Assembly: GCA_002779055.1 (NCBI GenBank)
Contig: PEXM01000031.1
Location: forward strand, 1-12,084
From: Elusimicrobia bacterium CG08_land_8_20_14_0_20_44_26
Lineage (GTDB): Bacteria; CG03
Direction: 5' to 3'
Length of the DNA stretch: 12,084 nucleotides
The notes under the pieces: generated by a model
Seen by the model: the letters and a program-made list of their open reading frames with translations, nothing else
What the model was told of the DNA's origin: nothing
The model's database searches: none
Program-made: the position numbers and the translations under genes
Shown: positions 1 through 4,188 of the stretch, one piece after another
How positions within the stretch are numbered: position 1 is the first letter of the stretch
How the letters are laid out: each line of letters starts with the position of its first letter

Positions 1-1
1 A

Positions 2-397
2 GATGACTCATCCGGCGTTTTTATCGCCGAAAACGGCTTAAAGGACTTTCCCGACAAATTTATCAATGCGGGAATGACGATTGAAAATTACATTTTCAAA
101 ATTACCGCGAGACCAGAAAAAACAATAATTCTCATAGATGCCGCCGACTTCGGAGGAAAACCGGGAGAAATAAAAATAATTCCTCTTGATAACCTTAAAG
201 AAATGGGAATCTCGACGCATTCGCTGAGTTTAAAAAGAATAAATATTTTTTTGAGCGCCGGCGAACGCAGAGTTTTCTTTCTCGGAATGCAGCCGAAAAA
301 TTGCGATTTTGAAAGCGCAATGACTGAGGAAGTGAAGAAAAGCGCGCAGAACTTACTCTCTTTCTTCCGCGAAAAATTATCAAAATGCACGAACTAA
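2..397 (+). CDS. hycI: Hydrogenase maturation protease, HycI type (5' partial)
   Basis: The open frame runs in from the left edge, so the true start lies outside the window; about 14 codons seem to be missing, judged against the known HycI N-terminus. The internal ATG at 74 is not the start, because homology continues upstream of it. Family role: nickel-dependent endopeptidase that removes the C-terminal peptide of the [NiFe]-hydrogenase large subunit after nickel insertion. The visible fragment (131 residues) begins with DDSSG, matching the GDDG motif whose second Asp binds nickel. It continues with LIDAADFGGKPGEIKII (second acidic ligand), STHSLSL (His ligand) and FFLGMQPK, in the family order. 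The match is closest to HycI of group 4 (formate hydrogenlyase-type) hydrogenases. The last 13 bases overlap hypA, so the two are very likely co-transcribed and translationally coupled. I am confident of the family, less so of the HycI subgroup. Confidence 0.88.
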   Translation, partial: DDSSGVFIAENGLKDFPDKFINAGMTIENYIFKITARPEKTIILIDAADFGGKPGEIKIIPLDNLKEMGISTHSLSLKRINIFLSAGERRVFFLGMQPKNCDFESAMTEEVKKSAQNLLSFFREKLSKCTN

Positions 398-714
398 GCA
401 TGGCGCTCTCTTTAATGCAGGATGTCCTCAAAAAAACTTCAGGGGAAAAACCGTCAAAGATAATTATTTCTGTTGGCGCCGACTCGGGAATAGACATTGA
501 TTTTCTCCGTCATTCATTTGAGGAGCACATACTCCCCGAGAGAAACTGGAAAAACGTCCAACTCAAATTTGAAGAAGAAGGACTTTCGCTCCTCTGCTGC
601 GGATGCGGGAAAAAAATTTTGGAATCATCGTCCTTTTCCTGCCCTTTTTGCGGTTCGGACGATATGGAGATATCCGGAGGCCACAGGGTTTATGTAAAAG
701 AAGTTATATTGTAG
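385..714 (+). CDS. hypA: Hydrogenase nickel incorporation protein HypA
   Basis: This is a 109-residue HypA/HybF metallochaperone, which works with HypB to deliver nickel to the hydrogenase large subunit in the cytoplasm. The N-terminus MHELSMA carries the nickel-binding His2 and the adjacent Glu3, which must be at the extreme N-terminus and therefore fix the start at 385. The zinc domain has two CxxC knuckles, C71-C74 and C86-C89 (CPFCG), spaced as in the family. Length is normal. The start lies inside the end of the hycI-type gene (13-base overlap) and no clear Shine-Dalgarno sequence is visible, suggesting translational coupling. In this pair HypA loads nickel and the upstream protease then processes the large subunit. 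The structural hydrogenase genes presumably lie to the left of the window (inference). Confidence 0.96.
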   Translation: MHELSMALSLMQDVLKKTSGEKPSKIIISVGADSGIDIDFLRHSFEEHILPERNWKNVQLKFEEEGLSLLCCGCGKKILESSSFSCPFCGSDDMEISGGHRVYVKEVIL

Positions 715-720
715 AATATT

Positions 721-780
721 GTGCGAGGATTTATCCTCGCCTACTTTCCCCCTTTTACAAAGGGGCATGTGGGGAGATTT
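721..780 (+). repeat. Intergenic repeat scar with two hairpins
   Basis: Two perfect stem-loops follow the hypA stop: 723-740 (GCGAGGAT/ATCCTCGC, minimal central loop) followed by CTAC, and 749-765 (CCCCTTT-TAC-AAAGGGG). The second closely resembles the hairpin at 7118-7138 in the ribBA-ribH spacer, with the same TAC loop and a C-run/G-run stem; the flanking ggggagatt is the reverse complement of the aatctcccc found there. This indicates a dispersed repeat family. It may incidentally help end hypA transcription, but there is no clear U-tract. Confidence 0.6.
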
Positions 781-1120
781 TGGATTGATTATCAAAAACT
801 CTTGAATTATCTAAAAGATTGAAACGCACGATTTTAAATTTAACTATCAGGAAGATGGTTCAACAAAACGAAAAGCAAATTGCGATGTTGATATGACTTT
901 TTATTTGATGAAAGAAAAAGACAATTTTGATCAGGCGATAATTCTTTCGGGCGACGGCGATTTTTTGCCTGTTCTGAAATATCTTCAAAATCAGGGTAAA
1001 AAAATTATAGTTTTAGCTCGCGGACCAAGAACCGCACGTGAAATTAAGCAGTTTGTGGGTTCTAATTTCAGGGATTTTGAATATTTGAAAAACCGATTAA
1101 AAATGGAGAAAAAAAGATGA
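781..1120 (+). pseudogene. NYN-domain (LabA/DUF88-like) ribonuclease remnant
   Basis: The reading frame open from 815 to the TGA at 1118-1120 encodes the C-terminal half of a NYN (PIN-like) domain: CDVDMTFYLM, then DQAIILSGDGDFLPVLKYL and GKKIIVLARG. The acidic SGDGDF segment is typical of NYN nucleases. Homology continues upstream of the first ATG (893), through residues ending TKRKANCDVD, back to a stop at 812-814 with no start codon. In another frame, 781-819 reads WIDYQKLLNYLKD, which resembles the segment near the beginning of NYN proteins. Between the two pieces the middle of the domain is missing, and the extreme N-terminus with its first catalytic Asp is absent, its place taken by the repeat at 721-780. 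I read this as a gene broken by a 5' loss, an internal deletion and a frameshift. The C-terminal identity is solid; the 781-819 fragment is tentative. A 75-residue product from 893 would lack part of the active site. Confidence 0.72.
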
Positions 1121-1146
1121 GACGGACTCATTTAGAATCCGTCTCA
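1118..1146 (+). terminator. Strong hairpin overlapping the NYN remnant stop
   Basis: TGAGACGGA (1118-1126) pairs perfectly with TCCGTCTCA (1138-1146). After one C/A mismatch the pairing extends by TC/GA, leaving a five-base ATTTA loop. The stop codon of the remnant forms the first bases of the stem. Only a short, interrupted T-run follows, so Rho-independent termination is possible but not certain. A dispersed repeat is the alternative. Confidence 0.5.
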
Positions 1147-1182
1147 AGTTTAGTGATATTATTTTACATTCAATTTGACGAT

Positions 1183-1208
1183 TTGTCAAGACCCCGCGCT
1201 CTTGACGA
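1183..1208 (+). other. Hairpin in the leader region upstream of 1297
   Basis: GTCAAGA (1185-1191) and TCTTGAC (1200-1206) form a 7-bp stem, extendable by a G-U and a T-A pair, around the C-rich loop CCCCGCGC. It lies about 30 bases upstream of the predicted -35 box, so it would be outside the transcript and could instead be a protein-binding inverted repeat. No function is assigned. Confidence 0.35.
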
Positions 1209-1234
1209 GTGTGGCGTAAAAAATCGGAAAATTG

Positions 1235-1263
1235 TTGAAAAGCCGTCACAAAATTTTTAAAAT
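1235..1263 (+). promoter_or_regulatory. Putative sigma-70 promoter for the flavin-reductase-like gene
   Basis: TTGAAA (1235-1240) and TAAAAT (1258-1263) are separated by exactly 17 bases and each differs from consensus at one position. They precede the gene starting at 1297, which has a strong Shine-Dalgarno sequence (AGGAGGG, 1285-1291, 5-base spacing). The AT-rich context raises the chance of a false match. Confidence 0.5.
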
Positions 1264-1296
1264 GCTAAAAAGATGTTGTAAAATAGGAGGGTTTAT

Positions 1297-1839
1297 ATGA
1301 AATTGGAACTTTCAATGTGGTACAAAATACTGGCTCCGCGGTCAGTGGTGCTCGTATCAACGGTAAACAATGACGGTGTCTCTAACGCCGCGCCGTTCAG
1401 TTTTGTAATGCCCGTGTCAACAGAGCCCCCGATGATTGCTTTCGCCTCAGACCCCGGCCATCACACTGTCAAAAATATAAAAATGACAGGAGATTTCGTC
1501 GTAAACATTCCCGGGGCGGACATTCTTGACAAACTCTGGACATGCGCGAAGAGTTTCGCATACGGAGTGAGCGAAATAGAAAAAGCCGGACTGACGGAAG
1601 AGAAGTCGGAAAACGTAAAGTCGCCGAGAATTAAAGAAAGTATCGGATTTTTTGAGTGCAAACTCAGCAGAATAGAAGATATCGGCGACCATGTTCTCAT
1701 AATAGGGGACGTTCTCCTTGCCGGCGTAAAAGACAAATTCTTTTCCGGCGGGAAATACCTCATAAAAAAGGCGAACCCTCTGATTCATATAGGGGGTCCC
1801 GAATTCGCTCTTATAGGCGAAATCGTAAAAAACAGATAA
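1297..1839 (+). CDS. Flavin reductase-like (FMN-binding split barrel) protein
   Basis: This 180-residue protein has the pattern of the flavin reductase-like domain. The N-terminal segment reads SVVLVSTVNNDGVSNAAPFS (residues 16-35), in which an xVSTxxxDGxxNxAPFS pattern lines the FMN site. VSTEPPMIAFA and HHTVKNIKMTGDFVVNIP follow (through about residue 72), the latter being the characteristic T-x-x-N-I-x-x-x-G-x-F-V-x-N-x-P stretch. Length is normal for a single-domain member. Such proteins bind FMN in the cytoplasm and act as NAD(P)H:flavin oxidoreductases or electron carriers; the physiological partner cannot be told here. The start is supported by an excellent ribosome-binding site and a promoter just upstream. 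The gene appears monocistronic, with a 40-base AT-rich gap to the next gene and no clear terminator. An FMN-binding product close to an FMN-regulated operon is suggestive but not evidence of a link. Confidence 0.85.
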   Translation: MKLELSMWYKILAPRSVVLVSTVNNDGVSNAAPFSFVMPVSTEPPMIAFASDPGHHTVKNIKMTGDFVVNIPGADILDKLWTCAKSFAYGVSEIEKAGLTEEKSENVKSPRIKESIGFFECKLSRIEDIGDHVLIIGDVLLAGVKDKFFSGGKYLIKKANPLIHIGGPEFALIGEIVKNR

Positions 1840-1879
1840 ATCGTGCTTTTTTTCTAAAAATATGGTAAGAATTTAAATT

Positions 1880-2680
1880 ATGTCAAATATTTATTTACAG
1901 TTAACCCGGGAATTCAACAGTGGGCGCTTACGGGCAATACTTGGAGGTGGGCAGGCAGTGGTTCTCCATAGGTTGGCAATTATGAGTAAGGACGCGGACT
2001 GGATTTTGCGTGAGGACAAGGAAACTATGTCTTATGTGCTTTCAGTTCTTGAAAAATATGATGCCCATTACAGGTTTGGTGCCCCGCTCGATATCAGGTG
2101 GTTGCAATACGGCTGGAGTGCACATCTGGAATTCACATTTGGCAGAATGAGGATCCGGACGGACTTTGTTACAAAACCACCAAGAATCGATGCCCAAAAT
2201 CTCAAAAGGATATGGGCTGAACAGGAAGGACGGGATATCCCATTTTTAGATGCAAATGACCTTGCTAAATCGAAGAAAACCAATCGCGAAAAGGATTATG
2301 TTGTAATAGGGGAACTTGCCCGAAAAATGTCAAATGTTGACGATGAGATTCTCTATTCCCGTAGTGCCCGTGACCTAATACAAATAGCATCCCAACATCC
2401 CCTGCGTGTTAGGGCGCTTACACAAAGGCGACCTATTCTTCTTGAAGTGTCAAAAGGGCTGGAAGCACTTGAGGCCGCTCTGGATTTAGAACGACGCAGG
2501 TTGATTCATTCTAATGAAGAAAGATTGGAAAAATACATAAGTGCCGCTGAACCGTGGGCAAAAATATGGCATTCCGTTGCTTCCCAAACAGAAGGTCTTA
2601 AATTAAGTGAATCACATAATATCGTAGTAAACATTGCAGAAGGAGTGCTCCCTTATGAAGTAACAGAGGGATGGACATGA
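1880..2680 (+). CDS. Nucleotidyltransferase-fold protein (Pol-beta/AbiEii-like)
   Basis: I recognise this 266-residue protein only at fold level. Residues 18-42 read like the start of a polymerase-beta-type nucleotidyltransferase: LGGGQAVVLH (GG-x-A) followed by SKDADWIL, giving the D38-x-D40 metal-binding pair. A third candidate acidic ligand is D95 in RIRTDFV. The segment IPFLDANDLAKSKKTNREKDY (residues 120-140) matches the usual 'v-x-x-x-dL-x-x-x-K-x-x-x-R-x-K-D' block following the catalytic core in many stand-alone family members. The C-terminal ~90 residues look helical with no known motif. All three carboxylates are present, so activity is plausible; the substrate is unknown. Its TGA overlaps the ATG of the next gene, making a two-gene unit. 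Defence or toxin-antitoxin modules often contain such enzymes, but nothing here proves that role. No strong ribosome-binding site is visible. Confidence 0.65.
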   Translation: MSNIYLQLTREFNSGRLRAILGGGQAVVLHRLAIMSKDADWILREDKETMSYVLSVLEKYDAHYRFGAPLDIRWLQYGWSAHLEFTFGRMRIRTDFVTKPPRIDAQNLKRIWAEQEGRDIPFLDANDLAKSKKTNREKDYVVIGELARKMSNVDDEILYSRSARDLIQIASQHPLRVRALTQRRPILLEVSKGLEALEAALDLERRRLIHSNEERLEKYISAAEPWAKIWHSVASQTEGLKLSESHNIVVNIAEGVLPYEVTEGWT

Positions 2681-2883
2681 TAAAGATGCGGGATGAATTC
2701 CTAAGTGAAGAAGACCTTGACCTTAAATCTTTAACAGATGACGAACTTGATGCTGTCTGGACTGCATGGCTTGAGGAGGCACAGAGCACAAACGAAGAAG
2801 ATAAACATAAATATTCGCATGGGGTGTTTTTGTGTGAGCCGCCATGGCAAAAAAACGGAGAAAAAAATGGAAAAAAAAGTTAG
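2677..2883 (+). CDS. Small acidic protein coupled to the nucleotidyltransferase
   Basis: The frame is open from an ATG at 2671, but I prefer the ATG at 2677 (68 residues): GAGGG at 2666-2670 sits 6 bases upstream, and ATGA at 2677-2680 gives the classic 4-base overlap with the upstream stop. The product is acidic and probably helical in its first half (EFLSEEDLDLKSLTDDELDA), then has VWTAWLEEAQSTNEED and KYSHGVFL. The block 'aWxxWLxxAQxTNxxDxxxYSHGVF' looks conserved rather than random, so I consider it a real protein of unknown function. The C-terminal tail (EPPWQKNG onwards) turns Lys/Gly/Asn-rich where it runs into the ribosome-binding site and first codons of the NifU gene, so the tail may be a late extension. 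It could be a partner or inhibitor of the nucleotidyltransferase (inference only). Confidence 0.6.
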   Translation: MIKMRDEFLSEEDLDLKSLTDDELDAVWTAWLEEAQSTNEEDKHKYSHGVFLCEPPWQKNGEKNGKKS

Positions 2884-3088
2884 AGAAGCGCTCGAAAAAA
2901 TCAAACCGTCTCTTCAGGCGCACGGGGGAGATGTGGAACTCGTCGAAGTCACATCTGACGGCGTCGTAAAAGTCCGTCTTACGGGCGCCTGCGGCGGCTG
3001 TCCGCTGTCGCAGATGACGCTGTCAATGGGAATAGAAAAATCCCTGAAAGAAGAAATCCCCGAAATAAAAAAAGTCAAAGCTGTATAA
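2867..3088 (+). CDS. NifU C-terminal-domain Fe-S scaffold protein
   Basis: This 73-residue stand-alone NifU-like domain (Nfu type) carries iron-sulfur clusters for transfer to target proteins in the cytoplasm. The hallmark GACGGCPLSQMTL lies at residues 40-52, with the cluster-binding C42-x-x-C45. It is preceded by KIKPSLQAHGGDVELVEV and followed by GIEKSLKEEIPEIKKV, all at family positions. I chose the ATG at 2867 because GGAG (2857-2860) lies 6 bases upstream and family homology begins there. The frame is open further 5', but that extension is the out-of-frame shadow of the preceding small gene. The start overlaps the end of that gene by 17 bases. No terminator is seen; the next gene is on the opposite strand. 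Confidence 0.93.
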   Translation: MEKKVREALEKIKPSLQAHGGDVELVEVTSDGVVKVRLTGACGGCPLSQMTLSMGIEKSLKEEIPEIKKVKAV

Positions 3089-3155
3089 ACTCATTTTTCC
3101 CGTATTAGTTCAGCCACGAGAAACAATATTGATAAATGGTACGCTGAGAATAAAA

Positions 3156-3179
3156 GCAAACCTGAAAGGTTTGCCCTAC
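3156..3179 (+). repeat. Short palindromic repeat followed by CCTAC
   Basis: GCAAACCT (3156-3163) and AGGTTTGC (3167-3174) form a perfect 8-bp stem with a GAA loop, followed by CCTAC. The hairpin at 723-740 has the same design, a perfect stem then CTAC. It lies between the convergent ends of the NifU and nikR genes and has no T-run, so it is more likely a dispersed repeat than an intrinsic terminator. Confidence 0.45.
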
Positions 3180-3209
3180 GAATGGGAATAAAAGTATGAA
3201 TAAAGCGAT

Positions 3210-3623
3210 TTAGACCTTCTTTCCTGTTGTTGTCATTGTCAATGAGCTGTGTTTTACGCCTTTCGTTGCTTTTAATTTTTGAGCGAGCTTCTCAACATCC
3301 TTTGGTTTGCCCTTTACAACAACTATTTCCAGACAATTATCATGGTCAAGATGAACGTGCTGGGATGATATTATAAATGCTCCGAAGTCATGCTGAATAT
3401 CAGTTAATTTATTTACCAGTTCCCTTCTATGATGATTATAAACCAGGGTAATCGCTCCCGCCACCTCGCTCCCGCCAATCCATTCTTTTTTAACAAAACT
3501 CTCTCTTATTAAATCCCCAATTGCTTTTGAACGTGTCGGGTAATCTTTCTGACTGATGTCCCTGTCAAACTTAACCAAAAGTTCTTTCTCAAGAGACACC
3601 CCGAACCGGACCAATTTCGACAT
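3210..3623 (-). CDS. nikR: Nickel-responsive transcriptional regulator NikR
   Basis: This 137-residue regulator (from the ATG at 3623) has an N-terminal ribbon-helix-helix DNA-binding domain (KLVRFGVSLEKELLVKFDRD) and a C-terminal ACT-like nickel-sensing domain. Counting from a TTG codon one position upstream, the high-affinity nickel ligands are H79, H90, H92 and C98 (QHDFG and QHVHLDHDNC); their spacing equals E. coli H76/H87/H89/C95. All ligands are present, so it should be functional. NikR usually represses nickel uptake genes, and often itself, when nickel is sufficient. It is transcribed away from the rib operon and towards the NifU gene. I chose ATG over the preceding TTG as the commoner start codon; a purine-rich AAGGGGAAG lies upstream of both. 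Together with hypA and the protease, it marks nickel as a theme of this region. Confidence 0.95.
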   Translation of the reverse strand: MSKLVRFGVSLEKELLVKFDRDISQKDYPTRSKAIGDLIRESFVKKEWIGGSEVAGAITLVYNHHRRELVNKLTDIQHDFGAFIISSQHVHLDHDNCLEIVVVKGKPKDVEKLAQKLKATKGVKHSSLTMTTTGKKV

Positions 3624-3654
3624 CAACTTCCCCTTTTTGTGCTACTCTTTTGAA

Positions 3655-3669
3655 TATCATAGCATAATA
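3655..3669. promoter_or_regulatory. AT-rich interrupted palindrome upstream of nikR
   Basis: TATCAT and ATAATA around AGC form a near-perfect inverted repeat (5 of 6 pairs), about 32 bases upstream of the nikR start. On the reverse strand it contains a TATGAT sequence that could be the -10 box. Position and symmetry would suit an autoregulatory site, but the spacing differs from the known long-gap NikR operators. Weak evidence. Confidence 0.25.
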
Positions 3670-3677
3670 CAATCAAA

Positions 3678-3702
3678 GAAAAAAGGGGACGTCCTACTTT
3701 TC
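3678..3702. repeat. REP-like imperfect palindrome in the nikR upstream region
   Basis: AAAAG (3681-3685) and CTTTT (3697-3701) flank the perfect palindrome GGACGTCC (3687-3694), giving a nested hairpin. The form AAAAGGGGAC...CTACTTTT resembles palindromes I associate with REP/RAYT-type elements (recalled resemblance, not searched). It lies where the -35 region of nikR would be expected. Confidence 0.45.
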
Positions 3703-3720
3703 TCTAAATTTGCACTCTAT

Positions 3721-3845
3721 TGTAGTTGCCTGATTTATCAGGACTATTGACAGAATTGCTCAATACCCTCCTTATGGGCAGCGGCTTCGCACTACCCTAA
3801 CGGGCACAGGTAAATTGAGCAACTACATATCATAAACTTCTGTCA
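3721..3845. other. Crossing inverted repeats (possible structured RNA or nested repeat)
   Basis: Three perfect arm pairs lie in 125 bases. A: TGTAGTTGC (3721-3729) with GCAACTACA (3819-3827). B: TGACAGAA (3748-3755) with TTCTGTCA (3838-3845). C: TTGCTCAAT (3756-3764) with ATTGAGCAA (3814-3822), extended inward by ACC/GGT after a two-A bulge. Between A and B is a CCTGAT-TT-ATCAGG hairpin (3729-3742). The order A-B-C-C'-A'-B' means A/A' and B/B' cross, as in a pseudoknot or two exclusive folds. Inside C are two related units, CCCTccttatGGGCA and CCCTaacGGGCA. TAT flanks both ends of the A pair (3718-3720, 3828-3830). No coding potential is evident. It may be a nested mobile repeat or an undescribed RNA. 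Confidence 0.5.
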
Positions 3846-3911
3846 CAGTGTATTGCAACACATCGTTGCCATAAAAAGATTGCTTTTACGCGTTTTTTCC
3901 TTTTTTTCCCA

Positions 3912-3940
3912 TTGACGGTTTGGGAATTAATTTGTAATAT
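3912..3940 (+). promoter_or_regulatory. Sigma-70 promoter of the riboflavin operon
   Basis: TTGACG (3912-3917) and TAATAT (3935-3940) are 17 bases apart, each close to consensus. Transcription would begin near 3946-3948, exactly where the riboswitch P1 helix begins, which strongly supports the call. T-rich runs at 3892-3907 lie just upstream. Confidence 0.8.
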
Positions 3941-3944
3941 GTAA

Positions 3945-4117
3945 CAACCTTCGGGGCTGAGTGATCCGCCTGTGGCGGAAAATTCTCAACCGGCGGTTAA
4001 AGCCCGCGACTCCGCCTGCTTGACCCATAACTATGCCGCAAGGCGAATGATATGGGTAGGCGGATTGAGACGGTGGAATTCCGTCGCCGACGGTAAAGTC
4101 CGGATGGGAGAAGGTTG
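3945..4117 (+). promoter_or_regulatory. FMN riboswitch (RFN element)
   Basis: The conserved RFN blocks appear in order: CTTCGGGGC (3949-3957), ACCGGCGGTTAAAGCCCGCGA (within 3989-4009), GGTGGAATTCC (4072-4082), GCCGACGGTAAAGTCCGGAT (within 4086-4105) and GGGAGAAGG (4106-4114). Helix P1 is CAACCTT (3945-3951) paired with AAGGTTG (4111-4117). The aptamer binds FMN in the nascent transcript; here it precedes an intrinsic terminator and ribD, so FMN should cause early termination. Two features stand out. Loop L2 contains an extra palindrome (3965-3979). The variable stem is long: TCCGCCT/AGGCGGA (4011-4017/4058-4064), then ACCCATA/TATGGGT, capped by GCC-GCAA-GGC (4035-4044). The short reading frame running through this region is not a gene. 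Confidence 0.96.
3965..3979 (+). repeat. Palindrome inserted in riboswitch loop L2
   Basis: TCCGCC-TGT-GGCGGA forms a perfect 6-bp hairpin. Removing 16 bases (ATCCGCCTGTGGCGGA, 3964-3979) restores GAGTG-AAATTCTC, the usual P2/L2 sequence of RFN elements. A 14/15 identical copy is at 7163-7177 inside the repeat cassette of the same operon. Confidence 0.65.
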
Positions 4118-4120
4118 TAT

Positions 4121-4147
4121 AAAGTCCCGACGGAGCGGGACTTTTTT
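4121..4147 (+). terminator. Riboswitch-controlled intrinsic terminator
   Basis: AAAGTCCCG (4121-4129) and CGGGACTTT (4136-4144) form a 9-bp stem with a six-base loop, running into six T (4142-4147). It starts four bases after P1 of the FMN riboswitch and ends about 40 bases before ribD: the standard layout for FMN-dependent attenuation. Confidence 0.92.
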
Positions 4148-4188
4148 ATTTTATAGACGCCCCCTCCCGCCGCCCTGATAAGAAAAAA

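Noticed and set aside
74..397. 107-residue protein starting at the ATG at 74
   Set aside because: The frame is open to the window edge and encodes the conserved GDD-type motif upstream, so this is an internal methionine.
721..819. Open frame from a GTG at 721 through the repeat
   Set aside because: The first 20 codons are repeat hairpin sequence; only 781-819 looks like protein, and it ends at a TGA.
893..1120. A complete 75-residue NYN protein starting at the ATG at 893
   Set aside because: Domain homology clearly continues upstream of that ATG, with no start codon before the stop at 812-814, so a short intact gene is less likely than a remnant.
2738..2866. In-frame 43-codon extension upstream of the NifU-like start
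   Set aside because: It overlaps the small acidic protein gene in another frame, has no ribosome-binding site, and family homology begins at the ATG at 2867, which has GGAG 6 bases upstream.
2844..2969. Lysine/arginine-rich frame starting MAKKRRKKW
   Set aside because: A different frame over the A-rich NifU start; it ends after about 40 codons and its basic composition is explained by poly-A runs.
3156..3179. Bidirectional terminator between the NifU and nikR genes
   Set aside because: The hairpin is clear but there is no T-run on either strand adjacent to the stem.
3747..3776. TTGACA as the -35 of a promoter inside the crossing repeats
   Set aside because: No good -10 box lies 16-18 bases downstream (best is CTTATG), so I did not annotate it as a promoter.
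3972..4178. 68-codon open frame on the + strand
   Set aside because: It lies entirely within the FMN riboswitch and its terminator; the sequence is explained by conserved RNA structure and the peptide resembles no protein.
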